Positions 1 through 11,370 of a stretch of 64,000 nucleotides of DNA are shown in pieces. A program made the position numbers and the translations under genes. Origin of the DNA: Acidovorax sp. (GTDB taxonomy: Bacteria > Pseudomonadota > Gammaproteobacteria > Burkholderiales > Burkholderiaceae_C); assembly GCF_022763525.1 (NCBI RefSeq), contig NZ_JALEGG010000007.1, positions 1 through 64,000 of the forward strand. Direction: 5' to 3'. The first letter of the stretch is position 1. The number at the start of each line of letters is the position of its first letter. Under the pieces are notes generated by a model. That model did no database searches, was not told where the DNA came from, and saw only the letters and a list, made by a program, of their open reading frames with translations.

Positions 1-1485
<1,485 letters not shown>

Positions 1486-1596
1486 GGGCCTTCCGTGCGT
1501 TTCCGGGGGGAAGGCCCATCATGGGGGAATTGTGGCTACTCGTAAACGTGCAAATGGCCCCGGAAGGAGCCATGGATCACGGTGGCGGGGCTGCCC

Positions 1597-2919
1597 TCAG
1601 GTGAGCAGCGCTTGGGCGAATTCGCGTGCGTTGAAGGTCTCCAGGTCTTCGAGCTTCTCGCCCACGCCGATGAAATACACCGGGATGGGGCGCTCCTGCG
1701 CGATGGCGGCCAGCACGCCGCCCTTGGCCGTGCCGTCGAGCTTGGTCACGATCAGGCCCGTGAGTTGCAGCGCGTCGTCAAAGGCGCGCACCTGGGCCAG
1801 TGCGTTCTGGCCGGTGTTGCCGTCGATGACCAGCAGCACCTCGTGCGGGGCCGTGGCATCGGCCTTGGTGACCACGCGGCGGATCTTCTTGAGCTCTTCC
1901 ATCAGATGCAGCTGGGTGGGCAGGCGGCCGGCGGTGTCCACCAGCACCACGTCCTTGCCACGCGCCTTGCCGGCCGTGACGGCGTCAAAGCTCACTGCGG
2001 CGGGGTCGCCACCTTCCTGGCTCACGATCTCGACCGTGTTGCGGTCAGCCCAGACACCGAGCTGCTCGCGCGCAGCGGCGCGGAAGGTATCGGCGGCGGC
2101 CAGCAGCACGGCCGCGCCTTCATCCGCGAGGTGCTTGGTGAGCTTGCCGATGGAGGTGGTCTTGCCCGCGCCGTTGACGCCCGCCACCATGATCACGGTG
2201 GGCGTGTATTCGCCAATGACCAGTGGCTTCTCCAGCGGGCGCAGCAGGTCGGCCAGTGCGTCGGCCAGCAGGCCCTTGACGGCGGCGGGGTCGGTGGCCT
2301 TGGTTTCCTTCACGCGGCGCTTGAGGTCGGCCAGCAGGTGGGTGGTGGCCTTCACGCCGGTGTCCGCCATCAGCAGGGCTTCTTCCAGCTCCTCATACAG
2401 CACGTCGTTGATCTGCGTGCCGGTGAACACCGTGGTGATGCTCGTGCCCGTCTTGCGCAGGCCGGACTTGAGGCGGTCGAGCCAGCCCTTGCGTTCGGCC
2501 GAGGGCGCGGCGGGCGCGCTGCCCGGTGCCAGGGTGGCTGAGGCAGCGGGCATTGGCGTGGAATGGCCTGCGGGCACGGCGGGGGCCGGAGCAGGCGTTG
2601 CGGGCGGGGGCAGCGGCGTGGGGGCTGGCTTGGACTCCGGCGCCGGGTGCGCCGCAGGTTCCGGCGGCTTGGTGCCGAACGGGTTGCGCAGCCATCCAAA
2701 GGCTGAGGACCCCGGGGCGGGAGCGGGTGCGGGGGCTGCGGCAGGGGCCTGAGGGGGTTCTACCGGGGTGGGCACAGGGAGGACTGCCGCGGGTCCGCCC
2801 GTCCCGGCCGGCGTCGATGGGGGCTCCGCTGCGGGCGGAGGGGGCGCAGCCGCAGGGGCGGCCGTGTCCGTGGTGGGGACGGACTCGGGAGAGGGCTTCT
2901 TCTTGAAAAAACTGAACAT
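1597..2919 (-). CDS. ftsY: Signal recognition particle receptor FtsY
   Basis: GVNGAGKTTSIGKLTKHL, DTAGRLPTQLHLMEELKKI, TKLDGTAKGG; Pro/Ala-rich acidic N-terminal extension. Confidence 0.97.
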   Translation of the reverse strand: MFSFFKKKPSPESVPTTDTAAPAAAPPPPAAEPPSTPAGTGGPAAVLPVPTPVEPPQAPAAAPAPAPAPGSSAFGWLRNPFGTKPPEPAAHPAPESKPAPTPLPPPATPAPAPAVPAGHSTPMPAASATLAPGSAPAAPSAERKGWLDRLKSGLRKTGTSITTVFTGTQINDVLYEELEEALLMADTGVKATTHLLADLKRRVKETKATDPAAVKGLLADALADLLRPLEKPLVIGEYTPTVIMVAGVNGAGKTTSIGKLTKHLADEGAAVLLAAADTFRAAAREQLGVWADRNTVEIVSQEGGDPAAVSFDAVTAGKARGKDVVLVDTAGRLPTQLHLMEELKKIRRVVTKADATAPHEVLLVIDGNTGQNALAQVRAFDDALQLTGLIVTKLDGTAKGGVLAAIAQERPIPVYFIGVGEKLEDLETFNAREFAQALLT

Positions 2920-2947
2920 TGGCGGGTTCTTAGAATCACCCCATTCT

Positions 2948-4381
2948 ATGAAACGCGCTTTCACCCTTCTCGGCCTGGTGGCCAGCCTTTGCAGCGGGGC
3001 TGGCTTGGCGGCCACCCCGCCCCTTGTTCCTCCAACCGCCGCGCCATCGGTCACCAGTTCTGGTGCGCAGCAGTTCACGCTCAAGAACGGCATGCAACTC
3101 ATCGTGCAGCCCGACCGGCGCGCCCCCACGGCGGTGCACATGGTGTGGGTGCGAGTGGGCTCCATGGACGAGGTGGATGGCACCACGGGCGTGGCCCATG
3201 TGCTGGAGCACATGCTCTTCAAGGGCACCAAGACGCTGCCGCCTGGCGAGTTCTCGCGCCGCGTGGCGGCCCTGGGCGGACGCGAAAACGCGTTCACCAG
3301 CCGTGACTACACCGGCTACTACCAGCAGATCCCGTCCAACCGGCTGGAGGACGTGATGAAGCTCGAAGCCGACCGTTTTGCCCACAACCACTGGCCGGAC
3401 GAAGAGTTCAAGAAGGAACTGGAGGTGGTCAAGGAAGAGCGCCGCCTGCGCACCGAAGACCAGCCCCGTGCCATGCTGGCCGAGCAGCTGTTCGCGGCCA
3501 CGTTCACTGCGTCGCCCTACCGCCGCCCCATCGTGGGCTGGATGAGCGACCTGGAATCGATGACGCCGAACGATGCGCGGGCCTTCTACCGCCAGTGGTA
3601 CACCCCCACCAACGCGGCCGTGGTGGTGGCGGGCGACGTGGATGTGGAGCAGGTGCGCGCGCTGGCCGAAAAGTACTACGGCAGCATCCCCGCCCATGCC
3701 TTGCCCGAACGCAAGCCCCGCATCGAGCCCGCACAGCAGGGCCTGCGCCGCATCGCCGTCAAGGCCCCGGCCGAGCAGGCGTATGTGGCACTGGCCTTCC
3801 GCACGCCCAGCCTTGAACGCGTGGACCAACTGGCCGATACCGATCGCGACGCACTCGCGCTGATGGTGCTTTCGGCGGTGTTCAGTGGCTACGACGGCGC
3901 GCGCCTGGACCGGGCGCTGACCCAGGGCGAGAACCGCGTAGCCGACAGCGCCAGCAGCAGTGCGATGGTGACCGGCCGCGGGCCGAGCCTTTTCATGCTG
4001 ACTGGCGTGCCCGCCGCAGGCAAGACCGCCGAGCAGGTGGAAGCTGCCCTGCGCGCCGAGGTGGCCCGCGTGGCCCGCGAAGGCGTGAGCGAGGCCGAGC
4101 TCACGCGGGTGAAGACGCAGTGGATCGCCTCCACCGTGTACGAGCGCGACTCGGTGATGAGCCAGGCGCAGGAACTGGGCGGTAACTGGATCCAGGGCTT
4201 TCCGCTGGACGCCAACGAACGCCTGCTGGCGCTGCTGCGCACCGTGACGCCGGCGCAGGTGCAGGCCGTGGCTGCCAAGTATTTTGGCGACGACCAGCTC
4301 ACCGTGGCCACGTTGCTGCCCCAGCCTCTCGATGCGCCCCGCCAGCGCGCCCGCCCCGCAGCCGCAGCGGCCCGCCACTGA
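2948..4381 (+). CDS. M16 family zinc metallopeptidase (HXXEH active site), secreted
   Basis: Signal peptide MKRAFTLLGLVASLCSGAGLAA; HVLEHMLFKGT motif. Confidence 0.93.
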   Translation: MKRAFTLLGLVASLCSGAGLAATPPLVPPTAAPSVTSSGAQQFTLKNGMQLIVQPDRRAPTAVHMVWVRVGSMDEVDGTTGVAHVLEHMLFKGTKTLPPGEFSRRVAALGGRENAFTSRDYTGYYQQIPSNRLEDVMKLEADRFAHNHWPDEEFKKELEVVKEERRLRTEDQPRAMLAEQLFAATFTASPYRRPIVGWMSDLESMTPNDARAFYRQWYTPTNAAVVVAGDVDVEQVRALAEKYYGSIPAHALPERKPRIEPAQQGLRRIAVKAPAEQAYVALAFRTPSLERVDQLADTDRDALALMVLSAVFSGYDGARLDRALTQGENRVADSASSSAMVTGRGPSLFMLTGVPAAGKTAEQVEAALRAEVARVAREGVSEAELTRVKTQWIASTVYERDSVMSQAQELGGNWIQGFPLDANERLLALLRTVTPAQVQAVAAKYFGDDQLTVATLLPQPLDAPRQRARPAAAAARH

Positions 4382-4401
4382 CCCGCATTGCACAGGTTGC
4401 C

Positions 4402-5748
4402 ATGATTACTATCAAAAACATAGCTGCTCGCGCTTTATTGATAAGCGCTGGGGCCATTTTTTACTCGAACGCTGCCTGGGCGCTGCTGCCCATCCAGCAC
4501 TGGACGGAGCCCAGCGGCGCCAAGGTCTACCTGGTGGAAAGCCCCGTCATCCCGATGGTGGACGTGCAGATTGACTTTGACGCGGGCACGCGCCGCGACC
4601 CCGCAGGTCAGTCCGGGCTGGCGACGGCGGTGGCGGCGATGGCGAGCAAGGGCGTGAAGGCGCTGGGCGCCGAGCCCGCGCTGGACGAGAACGGCCTGGG
4701 CGAAGCCTGGGCCGATCTGGGCGCCAGCTTCGAGGCCGGGGCCGACAACGATGCCCTCCACTACACGTTGCGCTCGCTGACCGACCCGCCGCTGCTGGAC
4801 AAGGCCGCCCGCCTGGCTGCGCGCCAGATCGGGGAGCCCAGCTTTCCGGCCGACGTCTGGCCGCGCGATCGTGCACGCTGGAGCGCCAGCCTCAAGGAAT
4901 CGCTGACCCGCCCCTCCACGGTGGCAGCCCACGCATTCGGCGCCGCCGTCTATGGCAGCCATCCCTACGGCACGCGCACCACCGAGGAAACGCTGGCACG
5001 CATCAATGTGGCCGACATGCAAGCCTTCCACACGCAGCACATCGCTGCCTGCCGCGCCAAGGTCAGCATCGTGGGCGCTGTCTCGCGTGCGCAGGCTCAG
5101 GCGCTGGTGGCCACGCTGCTGTCGCGCCTGCCCGCTACCACCGGCTGTGCGCCGCTGCCGCCCGTGGGCGAGATCAGCGCGCTGGCCGCGTCCGTGGAGC
5201 AGAACATTCCCTTCGCCTCGGCACAGGCCCACGTGCTCATCGGCCAGCCAGGTTTTCAGCGGCGCGACCCCGACTTCGTCGCGCTGCTGGTGGGCAACCA
5301 CATCCTGGGCGGCGGCGGCTTTGTCTCGCGCCTGACCAACGAGGTGCGTGAAAAACGCGGGCTCTCGTACAGCGTCTACAGCTACTTTGCGGCGGGCCTG
5401 CACGCTGGCGCCTTCACTGTGGGCCTGCAGACACGGCCCGACCAGGCGCGTGAGGCCGTGAAGGTCTCGCGCGACGTGATCGCGCGCTTCGTGGCGGAAG
5501 GCCCCACCGAGGCCGAGCTGCGCGCCGCCAAGGACAACCTCATCGGCGGCTTCGCGCTGCGCATCGACAGCAACAAGAAGCTCCTGGGCAACGTGGCCAA
5601 CATCGCCTGGAACGAGTTGCCACTCGATTACCTGGACCAGTGGACGAAGAAGGTTGAGGCCCTCACGGTGGCTGATGTGCGCGCCGCCATGGCCCGAAAG
5701 CTCCAGCCCGAGCGCATGGTGACGGTGGTGGTGGGGGGCAAGCCATGA
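4402..5748 (+). CDS. M16 family peptidase-like protein (second of tandem pair)
   Basis: M16 architecture without canonical HXXEH; signal peptide encoded by a dispersed repeat copy. Confidence 0.9.
   Translation: MITIKNIAARALLISAGAIFYSNAAWALLPIQHWTEPSGAKVYLVESPVIPMVDVQIDFDAGTRRDPAGQSGLATAVAAMASKGVKALGAEPALDENGLGEAWADLGASFEAGADNDALHYTLRSLTDPPLLDKAARLAARQIGEPSFPADVWPRDRARWSASLKESLTRPSTVAAHAFGAAVYGSHPYGTRTTEETLARINVADMQAFHTQHIAACRAKVSIVGAVSRAQAQALVATLLSRLPATTGCAPLPPVGEISALAASVEQNIPFASAQAHVLIGQPGFQRRDPDFVALLVGNHILGGGGFVSRLTNEVREKRGLSYSVYSYFAAGLHAGAFTVGLQTRPDQAREAVKVSRDVIARFVAEGPTEAELRAAKDNLIGGFALRIDSNKKLLGNVANIAWNELPLDYLDQWTKKVEALTVADVRAAMARKLQPERMVTVVVGGKP
4408..4462 (+). repeat. Family A two-hairpin dispersed repeat, copy 1 (inside a CDS)
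   Basis: ACTATCAAAAACATAGCTGCTCGCGCTTTATTGATAAGCGCTGGGGCCATTTTTTA. Confidence 0.9.
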
Positions 5749-6422
5749 GCCGCTCCACCCTGCGCGGCAGCGCCATCCAGGCCGAGATCCGCAAGGCCCA
5801 AGCTGCGGCGTCGGCACCGGCGCCGGATCCGAAGAAGGCCAAGCCCAAGCCCGCGGCCGCCGCGCCCAAGGGCACGGGCGAAATCCGCATCATCGGCGGG
5901 CAATGGAAGCGAACCCGGCTGCCCGTGGCCCAGCGCCCCGGCCTGCGCCCCACGCCTGACCGCGTGCGCGAAACCCTGTTCAACTGGCTGGGCCAGGACC
6001 TGGCGGGCTGGCGCTGCCTGGATGCGTTTGCGGGCACGGGCGCGCTGGGGCTGGAGGCCGCCTCGCGCGGCGCGGCTTCGGTGCTGCTGGTGGAGAACGA
6101 CGCTGCGCTGGTGGCGCAGCTCCATACACTGCAGCAGCGCCTGCAGGCCAGCGCCATTCGCGTGCAGCGGGGTGATGGCGTGGCGGCCCTGCAGCAGGCC
6201 GCGCCTGCCAGCCTGGACCTGGTGCTGCTGGACCCGCCTTTCGATGGGCCCTTCTTCGAACCCGCGCTGCAGGCGGCGGCCCGGGCCGTGGCGGCGGGGG
6301 GCTTTGTCTACCTCGAAGCGCCCCGCGCCTGGACCGAAGATGAACTGACCTCGACGGGCTTGGTGCCATACCGCCACCTCAAGGCCGGTGCGGTGCACGC
6401 ACACCTGTTCCAGCGCGGCTGA
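5745..6422 (+). CDS. rsmD: 16S rRNA (guanine(966)-N(2))-methyltransferase RsmD
   Basis: IRIIGGQWKRTRLPV...RPTPDRVRETLFNWL...DLVLLDPPF. Confidence 0.95.
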   Translation: MSRSTLRGSAIQAEIRKAQAAASAPAPDPKKAKPKPAAAAPKGTGEIRIIGGQWKRTRLPVAQRPGLRPTPDRVRETLFNWLGQDLAGWRCLDAFAGTGALGLEAASRGAASVLLVENDAALVAQLHTLQQRLQASAIRVQRGDGVAALQQAAPASLDLVLLDPPFDGPFFEPALQAAARAVAAGGFVYLEAPRAWTEDELTSTGLVPYRHLKAGAVHAHLFQRG

Positions 6423-6569
6423 TCCCTGCAAGCGCTCCGAGTCTCCGGCCTGCGCCCATGCCAAGCCGGTTGAAGTGCCGCGCACGGCGTCGGCCGGACC
6501 CGGCTCGATGGGACGAAGTGAGCCAAAGCCGCTCCCCAGCGTCGCCCGCCGCGCCCTGCCATTCGTTTT

Positions 6570-6627
6570 GACGGTTTTGGCCTCTCGCGCTTTTCCAGAA
6601 AGCGCTGGCAGCTACATATTTGATAGC
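6570..6627 (-). repeat. Family A repeat, copy 2
   Basis: rc: GCTATCAAATATGTAGCTGCCAGCGCTTTCTGGAAAAGCGCGAGAGGCCAAAACCGTC. Confidence 0.9.
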
Positions 6628-6643
6628 TAATGCGTGGCCTGGC

Positions 6644-7042
6644 TTAGCCCTCGGGCACCACCCTCAGCCGCAGTGCGCCGCCCTCCAGCGTGTAGATGAA
6701 GGTGTAGCGGCCGGGCACGAGCGTGGCTTGTCCGCCGGGGAAAGATGCGTCGGTCACGTGCGTCAGCTGGCGCTGGCCGATCTGGATGCGTGTCTTGCGG
6801 TAGTGCGCCAGCACGGGCGGCAGCGCGTGCCAGCGGCTGGTGTCGCCCGGCAGCAGCGGCCCCAGGTCGGCATCGGTGCCCTGCTGCGGCAAACCCTGCC
6901 AGACGTGGGTGAAGGCTTCCTGGCTGTCGTTGCGGATGCGCAGCCATACATTGCCATCGCCGGGGGCCTGGGCCTGGGCTCGCAGGCCCGCCCCGGCGAG
7001 GGCGAGCCAGGGCAGCGCCCGTGCGAACTGGCGGCGCATCAT
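6644..7042 (-). CDS. Hypothetical secreted protein
   Basis: Signal-peptide-like N-terminus MMRRQFARALPWLALAGAGLRAQAQA; ORF in a same-strand series. Confidence 0.65.
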   Translation of the reverse strand: MMRRQFARALPWLALAGAGLRAQAQAPGDGNVWLRIRNDSQEAFTHVWQGLPQQGTDADLGPLLPGDTSRWHALPPVLAHYRKTRIQIGQRQLTHVTDASFPGGQATLVPGRYTFIYTLEGGALRLRVVPEG

Positions 7043-7482
7043 GGCGAGTCCTTCAAGCTTTCCAGATCGGTGGTGAGCGCGCAGACGCGGGCGCGGCGGC
7101 GCTCCAGTGCAGCGCCCCCGATGTTCAGCGCGGCCGAGCTGCCCTGTTGTGCAAACACGGCGCTGTCCCATTGGCCCTGGGCCGCGTCGTAGGCGAGCCA
7201 GGCACGTTGTGCTGCGCGCAGGGTGTCGCGCCGCCCCGGGCCTGCGGCTTTCATCACCTGGGCGTAGATGCGGTTGAGTTCCTTGTCCCACGCGGTGTAG
7301 GCGGCGTTCTGGGCGTTAATCAGGTCCACCGTCACGCCGCCGCTGCGTTCGGCAGCGGTGGCCAGCGCCTTGTCGATGGGGTGGGCAGTGGGCTGGCCGC
7401 AGAAGTGCGGTTCGGCGGCGTGGGCGCCGGTGGCCAGGGCCAGCAGCAGGCCCAGGGCGGCGGGGGTGAAAGCGGGGGTCAT
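7039..7482 (-). CDS. LprI-like / DUF1311 domain protein, secreted
   Basis: Signal peptide; AAYTAWDKELNRIYAQVM...RDTLRAAQRAWLAYDAAQ typical of the LprI N-terminal domain. Confidence 0.8.
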   Translation of the reverse strand: MTPAFTPAALGLLLALATGAHAAEPHFCGQPTAHPIDKALATAAERSGGVTVDLINAQNAAYTAWDKELNRIYAQVMKAAGPGRRDTLRAAQRAWLAYDAAQGQWDSAVFAQQGSSAALNIGGAALERRRARVCALTTDLESLKDSP

Positions 7483-7495
7483 GCGAAGAGCCTGT

Positions 7496-7876
7496 TCAAG
7501 CGGGTCTCAGAAGGTACTGCCTCAGCAGCGGAAGGTGGCGGCGCACATCGTCGGCTTGCACGGACAACTGGTAGCCTGTCCACGCCCCGTGGGCGTCGTT
7601 GGCGTGGCGGCTGCGCGCGATGCCAAGGCGCTGCAGGATCGCGTCCTTGTCTTCCCACAGGCCATCGGCCCGGCGCAGTTCCACAAAAACCTGGCCCCGG
7701 TCGCGCTCGATGCGCAGCTCCAGCGCCGGGGCGCCGTCTGCCGTGCTGGTGTAGCGCGCCACGCAGTTGTCAAAGGCGCGGGGCGTATCGATGAACTCGG
7801 CCAGGGTGAAGCCGGCTTCCTGCTCCAGAAAGGCGAAGCCGGCGCGCAGTGGGTGCGTGGCGGTGGCGTTGTTCAT
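7496..7876 (-). CDS. Hypothetical protein
   Basis: 126 aa ORF between same-strand genes with tight spacing. Confidence 0.6.
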   Translation of the reverse strand: MNNATATHPLRAGFAFLEQEAGFTLAEFIDTPRAFDNCVARYTSTADGAPALELRIERDRGQVFVELRRADGLWEDKDAILQRLGIARSRHANDAHGAWTGYQLSVQADDVRRHLPLLRQYLLRPA

Positions 7877-7891
7877 GGGCGCGCGGTGGGG

Positions 7892-8212
7892 TCAACGGCT
7901 CACCGCCATCGCCAGCACCACCGTTACGGCAAAGGCCGAGACCACCCATGCCGCCACGGTGATGAGGGCTCCCAGCACCACGCACACGGCCACATGCCAC
8001 TCGCGCGCCAGGCCCCATGCGGTCAGCCGCCGCGCCAGCGCCAGGCTCGCGCCCCACAGCAGCACCAGGGCCACCGCCATGCCGGCCAAAAAGATGCCAC
8101 CGCGGTGGCCGTTCATGCCGTTGCTGCCCAGCAGCGCGCCAAACATCCAGGCGCCCGCCAGCAGCAGGTTGGCGCTGCCAGCGAGCAGCATGGTTCCGGC
8201 GTGTGGAGACAT
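7892..8212 (-). CDS. Hypothetical small membrane protein
   Basis: 106 aa, several hydrophobic helices. Confidence 0.6.
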   Translation of the reverse strand: MSPHAGTMLLAGSANLLLAGAWMFGALLGSNGMNGHRGGIFLAGMAVALVLLWGASLALARRLTAWGLAREWHVAVCVVLGALITVAAWVVSAFAVTVVLAMAVSR

Positions 8213-8228
8213 GCGGGCGGCCTGGGGG

Positions 8229-9929
8229 TTATTCAGTGACGCTGTAGCTCAGCACGTCGAGCGACTGCGTGTCCTTGGGATTCCACGACAGGCCGGCCGC
8301 GCGCGCGATCACGGTGTAGGTCTTGCCCTGTTCCAGCTTGCCGCCGGGCTGCAAGGCGGCGGTGCGCGGGTCCACATACAGCATGGTGGTCAGGCCTTCG
8401 GCGCTGCGCAGCAGCACGGGCTGCTTGCCGTTTTTCACCTTCACGTCGTTGACCCAGGCGGCCTTGTTGCCGGTAGGTGGGTTGATGCTTTCGACCGTGC
8501 CCGACAGCCGCACGATCTTGCGCCACACCTTGCTGTTCTTGGGGTTGGTGACCTTGCCGTTCTCAGCCGCGTCGGCCTTCTGGATGTCGCCCAGCGACTG
8601 GTAGGCGATGGTCCAGTCGCCGTGGCGGGTATCGCGGCGGATGTGGTCGGCCGCCAGCATCAGGTTTTCCGTCCAGTTGCCGCAGGCATTCTTCTTCTTG
8701 CACAGTGGCCAGGCGGTGGTCATCCAGCGCTTGAGCTGCTCGGCCTTGTCATGGCTGCCCATCTCCAGCGCGACGCCAGCGCCCAGCACGGCGGCAGCCT
8801 GGTTCTGCTCGGGCGCCACCACCAGCACGGCCCCGTTGCCCACGTCCAGCTTGCCCACGCGCAGCTGGCGCATCATGGCGTGGGCGTAGTCTTCAGCGCT
8901 TTGGCCGTCCAGGTCTTTCACCAGCAGGGTGACGATCTCCACACCCGTGGCCTGCGCGTGTTCGTACATCTGCTTTTCAAACTGGGCGCGGATGGCCGGG
9001 TCCAGGATGCCGAACTCGTCGTAAATGAACTGCGTTCCCTTGGACGGAATGGCAGCCACGTCTACCTTGGGCAGGGTTTCGGCGGGTGCGGCCGAGGCGA
9101 GGGCGGGCGCCTTGGCGGGAGGCGCCATAGTGGGGGCCGCTGGCGACGGAGCAGGGGCCTTGGCCACTGGCGTGGCCGGGGCTGGCGCGGGCGTGGCGGC
9201 TGGCGCTGCCGCCACCGCCGTGGCCCGCACCGGCTGGCCGCCGCTGCACTGTGCGCCGCCGCCCTGCAGCTCGCAGGCTTCCTTCCAGCCCGCTTCGATG
9301 GCGGCCAGGCGCTTTCTGCGGCCGGGGTGGGTTTCGCCGTCCTTCTCGGGGATCAGCGTGGCGATGGCGCGCTGGGCGTCGGCCAGCGGCGCGCCCATCT
9401 TGTACAGCACGAAGCCGCTGAACTTGTCGGATTCCAGTTCAATGGGCGGCTGGCTGCCTCCGGGCACGATGGTGTGGCCCGAGAGGTGGTGCCCGATCTC
9501 GTGCGCCATGATGCTCACGGGCGCCCAGTTGTTCGATTTGGTGGCCTCGATCACCTGGCCCATGAAGGCGGGGTTGTAGGCAATCACGCGGCGCGGCACC
9601 TGGTCGGGGCCCTGCATGATCACGGCGGCCGCGTTGGGCACCTTGCCCTCCACCACCACAAAGTTGGCGGGCAGGCCGGTGTATTTCATGATCTCGGCCA
9701 CCACCTGCTTGCCGCTGCCCCCGCCCTTGGACAGGTCGGGCGGCGAAAACGCCAGCGGGCTGCCGTCGTACGAGCAAGCCTGCAGCGTGGCGGCCAGCTC
9801 AGCCACCAGCTGGGCCTTGCTGGGCTTGGCCACGGCAGCCGTCTTTTGGGCCATGGCCAAGCCGCCCACGGCCAAGCCCAGCATGGTGGCGCAGGCGAAG
9901 GCGACAGGGCGAACATTGCGGTGTTTCAT
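8229..9929 (-). CDS. Secreted metalloprotease (HEIGHH) fused to a TPM (TLP18.3/Psb32/MOLO-1-like) domain
   Basis: IMAHEIGHHLSGH...ELESDKFSGF zinc site, Ala/Pro linker, then FIYDEFGILDPAIRAQFEKQMYEHAQATGVEIVTLLVKDLDGQSAEDYAHAMMRQLRVGKLDVGNGAVLVVA typical of TPM. Confidence 0.75.
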   Translation of the reverse strand: MKHRNVRPVAFACATMLGLAVGGLAMAQKTAAVAKPSKAQLVAELAATLQACSYDGSPLAFSPPDLSKGGGSGKQVVAEIMKYTGLPANFVVVEGKVPNAAAVIMQGPDQVPRRVIAYNPAFMGQVIEATKSNNWAPVSIMAHEIGHHLSGHTIVPGGSQPPIELESDKFSGFVLYKMGAPLADAQRAIATLIPEKDGETHPGRRKRLAAIEAGWKEACELQGGGAQCSGGQPVRATAVAAAPAATPAPAPATPVAKAPAPSPAAPTMAPPAKAPALASAAPAETLPKVDVAAIPSKGTQFIYDEFGILDPAIRAQFEKQMYEHAQATGVEIVTLLVKDLDGQSAEDYAHAMMRQLRVGKLDVGNGAVLVVAPEQNQAAAVLGAGVALEMGSHDKAEQLKRWMTTAWPLCKKKNACGNWTENLMLAADHIRRDTRHGDWTIAYQSLGDIQKADAAENGKVTNPKNSKVWRKIVRLSGTVESINPPTGNKAAWVNDVKVKNGKQPVLLRSAEGLTTMLYVDPRTAALQPGGKLEQGKTYTVIARAAGLSWNPKDTQSLDVLSYSVTE

Positions 9930-10034
9930 GGGTGCAGGTTCCTCAGGTTGGATTGGTGAATTCAGCGGCTGCTGCGCCGTGCATCGCCCAGGGGCGTCGA
10001 TACGGGCACGCCCCAGGCGTCTCAGGGGGGCGTC

Positions 10035-11306
10035 TCATACAGTCACCAGCGCCGCTACGCGCAGCACCCGCTGAGCCAGTTCGGCCTGGCCCCGCGTGCC
10101 CGTCTTGGCGTACAGGCTGGCCAGCTGGGAGCGCACGGTAGGCATCTTCACGTGCCGGTTGTCGGCCATCTCGCGTGGCGTCATGCCCTGCAACAGCAGC
10201 GGCAGCAGGGCCGCCTCGGCGGCCGTGAGCCCATAGAGCGCGCTGCATACCGATACCGTGGCGCCCGGGTGGGGTGGCGTTTCGGGTACCAGGATGAATT
10301 GGGCCAGCGGCTCGGCGACAGGCCCCGGGCCGTTGCGTAGCGGAGCGGCCAGCGCCACCAGCGTTCCGCCCGGCGCCGCCGGTGCTGTCGGCGAGGCGTC
10401 CTGCGGCGTTTGCAGCCGGGCCGATACCGGCGACTGGGTGCTCAGGCAGGCGGCAAGCAGCGGTGCCAGCCCGGGATGGATCTGCGCCAGCTGCAGCGGC
10501 TGGCGCGCCTGCCAGAGTGTGGCGTGGCGCAGCAGGATGCGGCATTCGTCTTCCACGCCCAGCCAGGCGCGGGCGTGCTCGTTCAGGTAGCGCACCTCGC
10601 CGCGCCGGTTCACGTGCATCAGCCCCAGCGGCAGCTGGTCCAACGTGCGTTCCAGCGCCTGGCTGTGGCGCTGGGCGTGCTGCAGGCGGCGCTGCGCTCG
10701 CATGAGGCTGCGCACCCACGGCGTCGCGGCGCGCAGCCGCGCGAACTGCTCGGGAGTGAACTCGCTCTGGCCCAGGTCGTTGTACATCGCCAGCACATGC
10801 ATGCCGGTTTCCGGCGACGCCTCCACGATGCTGTTGACCATGGCGTCGATGCCCAGCGGTTTCAGGTAGTCGGCGTAGAACGCGCCGCGCCGCAGCGCCT
10901 GGGTTCCCACCAACTGCTGGCTCAGCGATCCACCGCGGGCCAGCGCCTGGGGCTGCTGCCGCTCCAGGGCCTCGCTCCAGGCGTCGCTGCCCTGGATCAG
11001 GTTCGCATAGCGCGCCAGGAAGTCATCGGGCATGCCCCATTGGTAAGCGGCCAGCGGGTCGTCGGAGCCGGGCAGCGGGCAGAACAGCACCACCTTGTGG
11101 CTGCCCAGCGCCAGGCCCAGGCGGTGCAGCAGGCGCTCCACCATGCCGGGCTCGCCCAGAGCCTCCAGGCTTTCGGCCATGAGCGTGTGCAAGCCGGCAA
11201 TCCCCAGCTCCTGCGTGAGCAGTTCCTCACCCGTCAATCGTCGCTCCTTGGTGTGTCGGTTGAACTGCGCCGGATGGTAGGTGGCTTGCCTTGGGGGCGG
11301 CATCAT
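10035..11306 (-). CDS. LuxR-family transcriptional regulator with N-terminal sensory region (start uncertain)
   Basis: C-terminal LTAAEAALLPLLLQGMTPREMADNRHVKMPTVRSQLASLYAKTGTRGQAELAQ HTH_LuxR-like. Confidence 0.82.
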   Translation of the reverse strand: MMPPPRQATYHPAQFNRHTKERRLTGEELLTQELGIAGLHTLMAESLEALGEPGMVERLLHRLGLALGSHKVVLFCPLPGSDDPLAAYQWGMPDDFLARYANLIQGSDAWSEALERQQPQALARGGSLSQQLVGTQALRRGAFYADYLKPLGIDAMVNSIVEASPETGMHVLAMYNDLGQSEFTPEQFARLRAATPWVRSLMRAQRRLQHAQRHSQALERTLDQLPLGLMHVNRRGEVRYLNEHARAWLGVEDECRILLRHATLWQARQPLQLAQIHPGLAPLLAACLSTQSPVSARLQTPQDASPTAPAAPGGTLVALAAPLRNGPGPVAEPLAQFILVPETPPHPGATVSVCSALYGLTAAEAALLPLLLQGMTPREMADNRHVKMPTVRSQLASLYAKTGTRGQAELAQRVLRVAALVTV

Positions 11307-11370
11307 TCAGGTGAACGATGGGGCCTTGCGAGGCTGGCTTTCCATGAAATTGTTCACGCTTTCCAGCGTG

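Noticed and set aside
7767-9959. 730 aa plus-strand ORF
   Set aside because: Antisense shadow of the metalloprotease-TPM gene; high-GC codon structure creates long open frames; the translation is low-complexity His/Gly/Arg-rich
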